Of a stretch of DNA of 62,848 nucleotides, positions 26,968-35,415 are shown one piece after another (positions within the stretch are counted from its first letter, which is position 1; every line of letters starts with the position of its first letter). The notes beneath the pieces were generated by a model. The model did no database searches. It saw only the letters and a program-made list of their open reading frames with translations, and was not told the DNA's origin. A program made the translations under genes and the position numbers. The stretch is from Myxococcales bacterium (lineage in GTDB: Bacteria > Myxococcota_A > Polyangia > GCA-2747355): positions 1 to 62,848 of the forward strand of contig JAGQIK010000052.1 of NCBI GenBank assembly GCA_020431405.1, in the 5' to 3' direction.

Positions 26968-28167
26968 CTAGAGCCCTCGCGCCGCCAGATCGGCGGCGAG
27001 GTTGGCGTAGAAGCGGGCCGCGTCGAAGCCGCTGCGCGGGTCGACGCCGAAGCTGCCGATCTGGCCCACCATGTCGTAGTGGTCTGCCGGCACGCAGCCG
27101 CGAAAGGTGCCCCAGCGCGCGCTCGCTACCGCGACCAGCCCGTCGTGCGGGCCGCTTACCAGCGGGCTCGGCAGCGAGCCCGCGAAGGGCGCGCCGAGCA
27201 GCAGCAGCTCGTTGAGTGAATCGTGCGCTGTGTGCTCGAAGAGCAGGTGCCCCGTGTCATCTGTGCACACTTTTGTGACCGCGGCGAGGTCGAGCAGCTG
27301 CTCGTTGCCGCCGATGGCGCTCACGCCGGCCCACGAGAAGTAGGGGATCGACGGCTCGTCGACGACGTGGGCGTTGAGCTGCGCCAGCGCCTCGGGCGTC
27401 AGCTCGGCGAGCGCCCGGTCGATGCTGCCCTGCGAGAGCGCCGCGCCCGAGCTCGAGCCAACCCACGCCGCGAGCAGCGCCTTGGCGTCTCCCTGAAGCG
27501 CCGTCTGCGCCACGCGCGCCACCTCGGTGCCGTAGTGCGGCGTCGAGATGGTGGTGATCGAGGCGACACGGCTCGCCACCTGCTGCTGCTTGTTGGCGTC
27601 GTCGGCGAAGAGGCCGCCGGGGCTGACCATGTAGCGGCAGTCGAGCCCGCCCACGGCCCAGCAGATCAGGTTGACCTTGCCGCTGCCCGGCTGCGATTCG
27701 ACCACCTGCCACAGGTCGAAGGCGCGCTGGCGGCGATCGGCCCAAGGCGAGAGACGCACGTGACGCACGGCGTAGCCGAGCTTGCGCAGCGCCTCGAGGA
27801 TGCGCGGGTGCCAGTCGAAGGTCGGGCTGCCGTCGATGCCGCTGACGAACAGCAGCGTGTGGCGCGTGTAGCCCGCCTGCGGCTCGGGATAGAGCGCGTC
27901 GGGGCAGGGCCAGCCGAAGAGGCGGCAGAGGCGCTCGTCGACGCGGCCGCTGGTGGGATCGATGGCGCGCTCGCAGTTGAGCCCATCGACCTGGTCTGCG
28001 ACAAAGCGCTGCTCGTCGTCGTCGAGCAGGCTGCAGTCGACGCGCGGCGCCGGCAGATCGCAGCGACGCAGGCGCTCGGGCAGCTTGGCGCAGACGTCGC
28101 TCGGCGCGTCGCAGGCGCAGGCGAAAAACGCCGCCAGCAGCAGCAGGAGCAGCAGCACGCGGCTCAT
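26968..28167 (-). CDS. Lipase-like lipoprotein lacking the nucleophile serine (pseudoenzyme)
   Basis: This 399-residue paralogue of the neighbouring lipase has the same order: hydrophobic leader with Cys near residue 17-19, Cys-rich segment, LLFVSGIDGSPTFDW, elbow, VASITTISTPHYGTE and a final DGLVAVASARWGTFRGCVPADHYDMVGQ. The elbow reads ICWAVGG: Ala171 (codon GCC) stands where Ser180 is in the paralogue, and the His before it is Trp. The Asp and His positions are kept. It therefore should not hydrolyse esters by the usual mechanism, yet has no stop or frameshift. It may bind lipid, or help or regulate the active enzyme. The start overlaps the GMC gene stop (ATGA). Confidence 0.87.
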   Translation of the reverse strand: MSRVLLLLLLLAAFFACACDAPSDVCAKLPERLRRCDLPAPRVDCSLLDDDEQRFVADQVDGLNCERAIDPTSGRVDERLCRLFGWPCPDALYPEPQAGYTRHTLLFVSGIDGSPTFDWHPRILEALRKLGYAVRHVRLSPWADRRQRAFDLWQVVESQPGSGKVNLICWAVGGLDCRYMVSPGGLFADDANKQQQVASRVASITTISTPHYGTEVARVAQTALQGDAKALLAAWVGSSSGAALSQGSIDRALAELTPEALAQLNAHVVDEPSIPYFSWAGVSAIGGNEQLLDLAAVTKVCTDDTGHLLFEHTAHDSLNELLLLGAPFAGSLPSPLVSGPHDGLVAVASARWGTFRGCVPADHYDMVGQIGSFGVDPRSGFDAARFYANLAADLAARGL

Positions 28168-30095
28168 CGGTTGTCCTCCAGGATCACGTCAGCGGCTTTT
28201 TCGCTGACCATGAAGATCGGCAGCGCGATGAACGTGCCGGGGATCTCGGGAAACACCGAGGCGTCGACCACGCGCAGCCGCCGCGCGCCGCGCACGCGAA
28301 AGCGCGCGTCGAGCACGGCACGCGCGTCGTCGTCGGCGCCCATCTTGTTCGTGCAGCAGGCGTGATGGCCCCAGGTTTCGCGACGCACCCAGCGCGCTAC
28401 GGCTGCGTCGTCGCGCGTGTCGTCGCCGGGCCAGACCTCGGTGGGCGCCAGATCGGGGAAGTCCTTCTGCATGCGCGCTTCGATGCGGCGCACGAACTTC
28501 ACGCCGGCGACCATCGCGCGCATGTCGGCGTCGCCGAGCGGGTCCTTCTCGTCGAAGTAGTTGAAGTTGATCTCGGGGCGCACGAAGGGGCTCGCGCTGC
28601 GCAGGCGCACATAGCCGTCGCGGTTTTGCGTGTGCGCCTTGAGCAGCAGCCAGCTGAAGCGGTCTTTGCGCACCAGCGCGTCGCGCGAGTAGCCCGGGTA
28701 GTAGCCGCGCGCATCACCCGGCACGGCGAAGACCTGCAGATCGGCGAGCGGCAGGTCGGGCGACGAGCGGCGCAGCACCGTGGCGAGAAAGCCGCTCGTG
28801 CGATAGACGCCCTGGCGGCCGTGCTGCCAGCGCGAGAGGCAGGGGTCTTCGTTGCTTTGCGGCGCGCTCGTCGTGGCGCCGGCCAGCGTGCACTGCTCGA
28901 CGATGCCGAGCGGCCCGCCGAGCTGGCTCACCACGGCCGCTTCGTAGCGGTCCTGCAGGTTCTCGCCGACGCCGGCGAGCGCGAGGCGCTCGGCGATGCC
29001 GTGCTTTTGCAGCTGCTCGCGCGGGCCGATGCCCGACAGCATCAGAAGCTGCGGCGTGTTGAAGGCGCCCGCCGAGAGGATCACCTCGCGGCTGGCGTAG
29101 TACTTGGCCGTGCCGCCCGGCGCCTGCTGCTTGGAGAGCGTCGCCGCGTAGAGATGCCCGCCGGTCTTGACCTCGACGCCGATGGCCGTCGGCACCGCCG
29201 CGCCGTCGTCGAACAGCACGCGCGTGACGAAGCTGTGCGTGCGCACGGTGAGCGGATGACCGGCGGCGACGGTCTCGAGGATCAGCTCGCGCGGTCCGTT
29301 GCGCTTGCCGTCTTTGGTGGCGAGCGGGATGCGAAACAGGCCCGTGGTCTCGCCGTCGCGCAGTGACGCGTTGATGTCTTGCGACAAGAGCCGGCTCAGC
29401 TCGCCCCCCACGCCGAGCAGCGCCAGCGGATCGCTGCTCGCGCTGCCGCCGGGGCGCGACTCGTCGGCGTAGGTCGCCGCCGCCGAGGCGAGATACGACG
29501 AGACCTGCCGGTCGCCGATGGCGAGCGCGGGGTCGGGGATCTCCACGCTCAGCCACTGGCGCACGCGGTCGTAGTAGGCGTGCATGCGCTGCGCGCGCCA
29601 GCTGGCGTCGCCGGTGATCGTGGCGATGCGGTTCCAGTCCGACGGCGACGGCAGGATCGTGACCATCGCGTTGACCGCCGTCGAGCCGCCGAGCCCGCTG
29701 CCGCGCGGATAGAGGATGCCCTCGGGCGTGTGCTTGCTGTCGGTGCTGTCGACGCTGCCGTCGCGGTGGTGGCGCACGAAGTACCACCAGGCGAGGTCGG
29801 GGTCCTCGGTGGCGCGCGCGTGGAGCGCCGGCACCTGGTAGGTCAGCTTGCCGCCCACGTCGGCGCCGGCCTCGAGCAGCAGCACGCGGCGGCCCGCCTT
29901 GGCCAGCCGCGCCGCCAGCGGGCCGCCGCCCGCGCCCGCGCCGACGACGATGAACTCGAAGTCATCGCTGCCCGGGGCGCGCTGCGATGCGCCGTCAAGG
30001 TCGCAGCCCATCGCCAGCAGCAGCGCCAGCATCAGCGCCAGCATCGCCAGCGGCAGCCGCATCAGCAGCGCGTGTCGTGTGTGTCGCTCGCACAT
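28164..30095 (-). CDS. GMC-family FAD-dependent oxidoreductase, probable lipoprotein
   Basis: The 643-residue protein has a hydrophobic leader ending LAMGC (probable lipobox). The FAD-binding Rossmann fold follows: FIVVGAGAGGGPLAARLAKAGRRVLLLEAG. GMC landmarks are LYPRGSGLGGSTAVNAMV, VILSAGAFNTPQLLMLSGIGP and a C-terminal GHHACCTNKMG...LRVVDASVFPEIPG with the active-site His. GMC enzymes oxidise alcohols such as sterols, fatty alcohols or sugars. ATG 30095 is used; a second ATG at 30062 gives a more typical signal peptide. A lipid-anchored GMC enzyme at the head of an operon with lipases and an MMPL transporter points to oxidation of a surface or imported lipid alcohol. Confidence 0.88.
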   Translation of the reverse strand: MCERHTRHALLMRLPLAMLALMLALLLAMGCDLDGASQRAPGSDDFEFIVVGAGAGGGPLAARLAKAGRRVLLLEAGADVGGKLTYQVPALHARATEDPDLAWWYFVRHHRDGSVDSTDSKHTPEGILYPRGSGLGGSTAVNAMVTILPSPSDWNRIATITGDASWRAQRMHAYYDRVRQWLSVEIPDPALAIGDRQVSSYLASAAATYADESRPGGSASSDPLALLGVGGELSRLLSQDINASLRDGETTGLFRIPLATKDGKRNGPRELILETVAAGHPLTVRTHSFVTRVLFDDGAAVPTAIGVEVKTGGHLYAATLSKQQAPGGTAKYYASREVILSAGAFNTPQLLMLSGIGPREQLQKHGIAERLALAGVGENLQDRYEAAVVSQLGGPLGIVEQCTLAGATTSAPQSNEDPCLSRWQHGRQGVYRTSGFLATVLRRSSPDLPLADLQVFAVPGDARGYYPGYSRDALVRKDRFSWLLLKAHTQNRDGYVRLRSASPFVRPEINFNYFDEKDPLGDADMRAMVAGVKFVRRIEARMQKDFPDLAPTEVWPGDDTRDDAAVARWVRRETWGHHACCTNKMGADDDARAVLDARFRVRGARRLRVVDASVFPEIPGTFIALPIFMVSEKAADVILEDNR

Positions 30096-30208
30096 GGCGG
30101 CGGGCTATAGCGACTCGACCCGCCTCGGCTCCATGTCCGAAATGCGCAGAGGGCGTTGCGCAATCGGCAACGGACAGCGCGCCCGCCGCTCTGTTAGCTG
30201 TGTCGGCC

Positions 30209-30979
30209 GTGAGCAAACGAAACGACCAGACGACCGCGCGCGCCGCCTTCAGTCGTCGCGAAATCATCAAGATCATTGGCGCGCTCGGGCTGCCCACACT
30301 GTCTTTGGGCTGCGGCGACCCAAACGCCCAGGCTCAGCCGCAGCCGCGTCCCGACGCCGGCGCCCCGCCCGACGCCCAGGCAGCGCGCGCGCGCTATCGC
30401 GACAACGTCGCCGCGCTGATGGACGTGTTGATCCCCGCCGAGCGCGACGCGCGCGGCGCCGTGACGAGCCCCGGCGCGCTCGAAGCGGGCGCCGAGCAGG
30501 TGCTCGAGCTCGCCAACCTGGTGCACCTGCTGCGCGGCCAAGGCCTCTTGCCGCCGCTGCCGGCGAGCTTCACCGACGGGCTCGACGGCTTCGACGGCGC
30601 CCTGCGCGCGCTGGTCAACGCCGACCTCGACGTGCTGGCCTTCGCGCAGGCGCCGCTCACGCCCTTTCGCAGGCTCGCGCGCGAGCAGATGGAGCGCGCG
30701 GTACAGGCCGGCTTCGACGACCCGCTGCGCCGGCCGGTCTTCGAGCTGGTGCGCACGGCTTGCTTTGTCGCCTACCTCGGCGCGGTGACCTCGGACGTTG
30801 GCCTGCGCGCCATCGGCTACGACCCCTTCGAAGACTTCGCCGGCGGCGTCTACGTCTCGGGCTATCCGCGCCGCCGCGCCGACGGCTCGATGGACGACTA
30901 CACCTACAACCGCGCGCCCGCGGCCACGCCGGGCGACGATCTCTCGGGCGTGCTCGACGCCGATGGAGAGCTGCGATGA
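30209..30979 (+). CDS. Gluconate 2-dehydrogenase subunit 3-family Tat lipoprotein
   Basis: The 256-residue protein has a twin-arginine signal, FSRREIIKIIGALGLPTLSLGC, which combines SRRxxxK with a lipobox Cys. It should be folded before export and then lipid anchored. The mature part matches the gluconate 2-dehydrogenase subunit 3 family: ALMDVLIPAERDA, EQMERAVQAGFDDPLRRPVFELVRTACFVAYLG and GLRAIGYDPFEDF. These small subunits act with GMC-type flavoproteins. The gene end overlaps the GMC gene start (ATGA), so it is the partner subunit and probably carries it out through Tat. GTG 30209 is the best start; another in-frame GTG is at 30200. Confidence 0.84.
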   Translation: MSKRNDQTTARAAFSRREIIKIIGALGLPTLSLGCGDPNAQAQPQPRPDAGAPPDAQAARARYRDNVAALMDVLIPAERDARGAVTSPGALEAGAEQVLELANLVHLLRGQGLLPPLPASFTDGLDGFDGALRALVNADLDVLAFAQAPLTPFRRLAREQMERAVQAGFDDPLRRPVFELVRTACFVAYLGAVTSDVGLRAIGYDPFEDFAGGVYVSGYPRRRADGSMDDYTYNRAPAATPGDDLSGVLDADGELR

Positions 30980-32664
30980 GCGACTACTCGGAGATCGTGA
31001 TCATCGGCTCGGGCTTCGGCGGCGCCGTGATGGCGGCGCGCCTCGGCGCCCACGTCAAGGCGCGCTTCGGCGACAGCGTGCGCGTGGAGGTCGTCGAAAA
31101 GGGCGGCGATCACACCGCGGCCTTCGACCCCACGGCCAAGGGCCCGCCGCTCAACGCGCAAGGCAACCGCTTTCGCCACACCTACGACCTGCGCTACCTC
31201 GCCGGCCTCACCGACGTCTTCACCGACATCGACGGCGCCTTTCGCGCCGGCGTGCCGAGCTTCAACGTGCTCGCCGGCAAGGGCATCGGCGGCGGCTCCA
31301 ACGTCTACGCCGGCGTGAGCCTGCGCGCGCCGGCCGAGATCTTCGCCGAGCAACAGGACGGCCGCCCGCTGTGGCCCAAGCGCTACTCGCGCGCCGCGCT
31401 CGCGCCGCACTACGACAGCGTCGCCAAGACGCTGCACGTCAACCGCCTGCGCTGGACCGACAAAGACGTGCCGCACTGGCAGCTCTGCACCAAGCGCGAC
31501 CTGGTCTTCGCCGAGGGCTGCCGCCGCGTCGGCATCACCGCGCTGCCGGTGCCGCTGGCCAGCGAAAACGACGCCAACGAGGGCTGGTGGACGCAGGGCC
31601 AGCGCTTTTCGGGGCGACAAAACCTCAGCCAGAACTACCTCGCGCAGGCCAAGGCCGCCGGCGTTCGCTTCAGCGCCAACGTCGAAGTGCAGCGCATCGA
31701 GCCGTTCGAGAAGGGCTACCTCGTGCGCGGCGTCGACAGCCGCGGCGGTGCACAAAAGCCCTTCGAGCGCGCATGCAAGATCGTGATCGTCGCGGCGGGC
31801 GCCATCGCTTCGACGGGCCTGCTGCTGCGCTCGCGTCCGCACTTTCAGGGCGCGCGCGAGCTCGACGCGCCGCTCGCGCGCGGCGCCGCTGAAGGCATCC
31901 TCGGCAAGCGCGTCTCGGGCAACGGCGACTACGGCGTCAGCGGGCGCATCGCCGACGCCCACGCCGAGGCCGTCGAATCGCACAAGGGCAAACCCATCGC
32001 CAGCTTCTGTCCGAGCCTCTGGAAGCAGCACAAGGTGCTGATCCTGCCGTTTCACGCCGATCCGCTCTATCTCGCGCTGGGCCAGATCTCGACGCTGCTG
32101 CGCGCCGATCGCCCGCAGGCCGCCGGCCGCGCCAGCGCGCGCGCGGCCCTCGGCGCCGATGGCCGTCAAGAGCGCCACTGGGGCGCGGCCTACAAGGCGC
32201 GCCTCTCGCGCTTCTCCGAGCGCGTGTTGAGCATGGGCTGTCTCGCCGTCGACGAAAACGAGGGCGAGATCACGCTCGGCCCCAGCGGCGCGCCGCAGGT
32301 GCGCTGGCGCGAGACGTCGGTGCGCACCGAGCGGCGCTGGAACGCCGCGCTCGACGCCATGCGCCGCATCTACGAGGCGCTCGGCGGCGAGATGTATCTC
32401 GACGGCTACCGCAAGGACGGCACCGTCAACACATCGCACCCGCTGGGCGGCGCGCGCATGGCCGAAGACGGACGCTACGGCGTGGTCGGCGACGACGGGC
32501 AAGCCTTCGGCAATCGCAACCTCTTCGTCGTCGACGGCTCGGTGATCCCCTCCGCGCTGGGGGTCAACCCGTCGATGACCATCGCCGCTGTCGCCGAGTC
32601 CATCGCCGCGCGCCTGATCACGGGCGACGGCACCGAGTCACTCGAGGCGCGCCTCGCCGCGTGA
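30976..32664 (+). CDS. GMC-family oxidoreductase (cholesterol-oxidase-like)
   Basis: The 562-residue flavoprotein begins EIVIIGSGFGGAVMAARL (FAD dinucleotide site). It continues with a cholesterol-oxidase-like NVLAGKGIGGGSNVYAGV near residue 100, FSGRQNLSQNYLAQA, KIVIVAAGAIASTGLLL and a C-terminal NTSHPLGGARMAEDG...LFVVDGSVIPSALGVNPSMTIAAVAE. The HPLGG His and the NPSMT Asn are the catalytic positions of GMC oxidases. It has no signal peptide and is probably exported, if at all, together with the Tat subunit encoded just upstream (ATGA overlap). The exact alcohol or sterol substrate cannot be read from the sequence. Confidence 0.9.
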   Translation: MSDYSEIVIIGSGFGGAVMAARLGAHVKARFGDSVRVEVVEKGGDHTAAFDPTAKGPPLNAQGNRFRHTYDLRYLAGLTDVFTDIDGAFRAGVPSFNVLAGKGIGGGSNVYAGVSLRAPAEIFAEQQDGRPLWPKRYSRAALAPHYDSVAKTLHVNRLRWTDKDVPHWQLCTKRDLVFAEGCRRVGITALPVPLASENDANEGWWTQGQRFSGRQNLSQNYLAQAKAAGVRFSANVEVQRIEPFEKGYLVRGVDSRGGAQKPFERACKIVIVAAGAIASTGLLLRSRPHFQGARELDAPLARGAAEGILGKRVSGNGDYGVSGRIADAHAEAVESHKGKPIASFCPSLWKQHKVLILPFHADPLYLALGQISTLLRADRPQAAGRASARAALGADGRQERHWGAAYKARLSRFSERVLSMGCLAVDENEGEITLGPSGAPQVRWRETSVRTERRWNAALDAMRRIYEALGGEMYLDGYRKDGTVNTSHPLGGARMAEDGRYGVVGDDGQAFGNRNLFVVDGSVIPSALGVNPSMTIAAVAESIAARLITGDGTESLEARLAA

Positions 32665-32709
32665 GCCACCACCACCGCAACCACCGCCGCTGCAACCGAG
32701 GAAAGACGG

Positions 32710-32955
32710 ATGACCCGCAAGTTCAGTGAGGAGCAGATCGTCGGGATACTCGAGGCCATCGAGGCCGGCGAGTCGATCGACAAGGTCTGCTTCGACTATG
32801 GCCTCTCGAGACACCTCCTGCGCGAGCGTGTCGTCGGCGAGCTCTCGCCCGAGGAGCGCCTGCGCGTGCTCGAGGAAGACAACCGGCGCCTCAAGGAGCT
32901 ACTCGGCCAGCTCTCGCTCGAAGGGCTGCTCGACGCGCCTAGTCGTCGCTGGTAG
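32710..32955 (+). CDS. Small transposase-OrfA-like HTH protein
   Basis: An 81-residue protein that looks like the start of an IS3-family OrfA (HTH_Tnp_1): TRKFSEEQIVGILEAIEAGESIDKVC-, then a DYGLSRHLL recognition helix. A leucine-rich coiled coil RLRVLEEDNRRLKELLGQLSLEGLL follows. The usual YRWRxKYGG segment after the recognition helix is replaced. A GAGGAAAG ribosome site precedes ATG 32710. No OrfB integrase frame, terminal repeats or target duplication are visible. It is either a remnant or a domesticated DNA-binding protein. The 3' end overlaps the converging LysR gene by 17 bases. Confidence 0.72.
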   Translation: MTRKFSEEQIVGILEAIEAGESIDKVCFDYGLSRHLLRERVVGELSPEERLRVLEEDNRRLKELLGQLSLEGLLDAPSRRW

Positions 32956-33913
32956 GCGCGGTCGCCTCGGGCTGCGAGCCGTCGGGCGAGATGAAGCGCT
33001 CCGGACGCGTCTGGTCGAGCCGCTCGACGGTGCGCACGAGCGCGTCGCGAAGCGCGCTGACCCGATCGCGCGAGGCGAGCAGCTTGCGGTGCGCCATGAA
33101 GATCGGCTGCTCGCTGAGCGGCGCGAGCGGCAGGCGGCGCAGCGCGTGTCCGGCATCGATCGCGTAGTCGTCGGGCAGCACCGCGAGGTAGCCGCCGCGC
33201 GCGCAGGCGCGCACACCGAGGCTCAGCGCGTTGACACGCAGCATCACGCGCCGGCGCAGGTTGCGCGGCCAGCCGTCGGGGATCGCCGGCGGCGGCGCCA
33301 CGAACGGGAAAGCCAAGCACTCGTCGAGCGTGACCATCTCGCGCTGCGAAAGCGCGTGCGACTCGGCGGCGTAGACGCTGTAGCTGGAGCTCTCGAGCCA
33401 CGTCACCTCGAGGTCGTCGGGAAGCTCGGCCTGCTCGACCAGCGCCAGGTCGAGCGCGCCCTTGCGCAGCGCCAGCGGCACCTGGTCGTCGGGCACCGTG
33501 TAGATCTGCGGCTGCAGCTCGGGATGCTCGGCGGCGAGCAGCTCGATGGCGGGCAGCACGTAGGTGGCGGCCACCGAGTTGCTGGCGCTCACGCGCAGCT
33601 CGCCGCGAAAGGTGCTCTCGCGCATCGCCTGCAGGCCGTCGTGCACGCGTCGCATGGCGTCGCGCACGTGCTCGAGCAACACGCGGCCTTCCTCGTTGAG
33701 CGCGATGCGGCGCGCGTCGCGGTCGAAGAGCGCGCGCTCGAGCGCGTCCTCGAGCTGCTTGACGGTGCGCGACAGCCCCGAGGCGCTGGTCGCCATCTCC
33801 TGCGCGGCCGTCGGCAGGTGCTCGCTCTCGGCTACCGCGCGAAAGGCCGGCAGCCAGTTCCAGAACTGGGCGAGCTCGCGTACCCGCGCCAGCGAGCCTT
33901 CGTCGCTACTCAT
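32939..33913 (-). CDS. LysR-family transcriptional regulator
   Basis: The 324-residue protein has an N-terminal HTH at residues 17-75 (FRAVAESEHLPTAAQEMATSASGLSRTVKQLE in pieces, then ALFDRDARRIALNEEG). A LysR effector domain follows from about 102 (GELRVSASNSVAATYVLPAI, LDLALVEQAELP, VRACARGGYLAVLPDDYAI). The gene begins 50 bases after the end of the RND outer membrane gene on the same strand, so it could be cotranscribed with the efflux operon and regulate it. An independent promoter in the 50-base gap cannot be excluded. Confidence 0.92.
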   Translation of the reverse strand: MSSDEGSLARVRELAQFWNWLPAFRAVAESEHLPTAAQEMATSASGLSRTVKQLEDALERALFDRDARRIALNEEGRVLLEHVRDAMRRVHDGLQAMRESTFRGELRVSASNSVAATYVLPAIELLAAEHPELQPQIYTVPDDQVPLALRKGALDLALVEQAELPDDLEVTWLESSSYSVYAAESHALSQREMVTLDECLAFPFVAPPPAIPDGWPRNLRRRVMLRVNALSLGVRACARGGYLAVLPDDYAIDAGHALRRLPLAPLSEQPIFMAHRKLLASRDRVSALRDALVRTVERLDQTRPERFISPDGSQPEATAPTSDD

Positions 33914-33963
33914 CGCAGCGCATCATTGGGCATCGCTGTCGCGCGCACAAGGGGAGGATTGAT

Positions 33964-35415
33964 CTACGAACGCCACCCGCCGCCGAGGGCTTGGTAGAGC
34001 CGCACCGTCGCCTCGAGCTGCGCCTTCTTGGTTTCGATCAGCTCCAGCTGCGACTCGAGCGCATCACGCCGGGTCATCAGCACCTCCATGTAGTTGGCGC
34101 GCGCCGAACGGAAGAGCTGGTTGGAGATGTCGATCGAGCGCGTCAGCGTCTGCACCTGCTTGGACTTGAGCTCGACGCTCTTTTCGAGGTTGCGGATCGC
34201 CGCCAGCTGGCTCGAGACCTCGACCACGGCTTTGAGGATCGTGCGCTCGTAGGTGTAGACGGCCTGCATCTGCTTGGCGTTGGCGGCGAAGTAGCGCGCC
34301 GTGAGGCCCTTGCGGTTGAGCAGCGGCATGGTGATGCCGCCGAGCACGCTGTAGAACAGCGACTCGGGCGTGGTGAAGAGGAACTTGGGATAGAACGCCT
34401 GGTAACCCACGCCCGCCTCGAGGCTCAGCGACGGATAGAAGCTCGCCTTGGCGACCTTGACGTCGAGCTTGGCCGCTTCGAGCAGCAGCTCGGCGCGCTT
34501 GACGTCGGGGCGATTGGACAAAAGCTGCGACGGCAAGCCCGCGTTGACCGCCCTCGGCACGATGTCCTTGAGCTTCTTTTGGCTGCGCGCGACCGGCTGC
34601 GGGAAGCGGCCGACGAGGAAGTTGATCCTGTTTTCGGTGGCGATGATCTTGCGCCTGAGGTCGAACTCGCGGCTCTGGTTCTTGAGCACCTCGGCCTTGA
34701 AGCGCTGAACTGCGAGCTCGGTGACCTTGGCCGCCTCCTTCTGCAGCTCCACGATCTTGAGCGCGTTCTGCAGGATCTTGATGTTCTGTTTGACGACGTC
34801 GAGGCGGTTGTCGAGCGCCATCAGCTCGTAGTACGAGCGCGCGATCTCGCTCACCAGCCGCGTGACCATGAACTTCCGGCCCTCGACGGTCGACAGGTAC
34901 GTGAACATCGCCGACTTGGTCGCGTTGCGCAGCTTGGCCCAGACGTCGATCTCCCAGGAAGCGAAGAAGCCGAGGCTGTAATTCTGCAGGTGCTCGGGCA
35001 CCTCTTTGCCGGGCTTGTACTCGGTGGTGGCGTCGCTGGCGCCCTGACTGGTGTACTTGCCGACCTTCTCGAGGCCGGCGCTGACTTTCGCGCCGAGCTT
35101 GGGCAGGTACTCGCCGCGCCGCGCCATGATCTCGCTCTTGACGACGCGGATCTCCTGCAGCGCGATGTGAAGCTCCTGGTTGTTCTTCAGCGCGGTACCG
35201 ATCAGCGACTGCAGGTTCGAATCGGAAAACAGCTCGCGCCACTTGATCGCGCTGCTGCCGCCGCTGCCCTTCGCGCCGCCACCGCCACCCGCGCCGCGGA
35301 AGCTGCCCGGCACCTTCTTGTTCGCCTCGCGCGCCTTCTGCTTGAGCGAAGGCACACAGCCGGTGGCGAGCAGCAGCGCGCAGACCAACAGCGTGGCTGT
35401 TCTAGCCGTCCACAT
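33964..35415 (-). CDS. RND efflux outer membrane lipoprotein (TolC/OprM family)
   Basis: The 483-residue protein has lipobox LLLATGC (Cys about 20) and two OEP repeats forming the trimeric outer membrane channel. The first repeat has IKWRELFSDSNLQSLIGTALKNNQELHIALQEIRVVKSEIMARRGEYLPKLG in pieces. Signature sections NRINFLVGRFP, LLSNRPDVKRAELLLEAAKLDVKVAKASFYPSLSL and LDISNQLF-like helices follow. It is the exit duct for the pump encoded upstream. The start overlaps the pump gene by 14 bases, so stoichiometry is coupled. Confidence 0.93.
   Translation of the reverse strand: MWTARTATLLVCALLLATGCVPSLKQKAREANKKVPGSFRGAGGGGGAKGSGGSSAIKWRELFSDSNLQSLIGTALKNNQELHIALQEIRVVKSEIMARRGEYLPKLGAKVSAGLEKVGKYTSQGASDATTEYKPGKEVPEHLQNYSLGFFASWEIDVWAKLRNATKSAMFTYLSTVEGRKFMVTRLVSEIARSYYELMALDNRLDVVKQNIKILQNALKIVELQKEAAKVTELAVQRFKAEVLKNQSREFDLRRKIIATENRINFLVGRFPQPVARSQKKLKDIVPRAVNAGLPSQLLSNRPDVKRAELLLEAAKLDVKVAKASFYPSLSLEAGVGYQAFYPKFLFTTPESLFYSVLGGITMPLLNRKGLTARYFAANAKQMQAVYTYERTILKAVVEVSSQLAAIRNLEKSVELKSKQVQTLTRSIDISNQLFRSARANYMEVLMTRRDALESQLELIETKKAQLEATVRLYQALGGGWRS

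Noticed and set aside
32710-32955. Complete insertion sequence
   Set aside because: Only an OrfA-like start is present; there are no inverted ends, no OrfB and no direct repeats.
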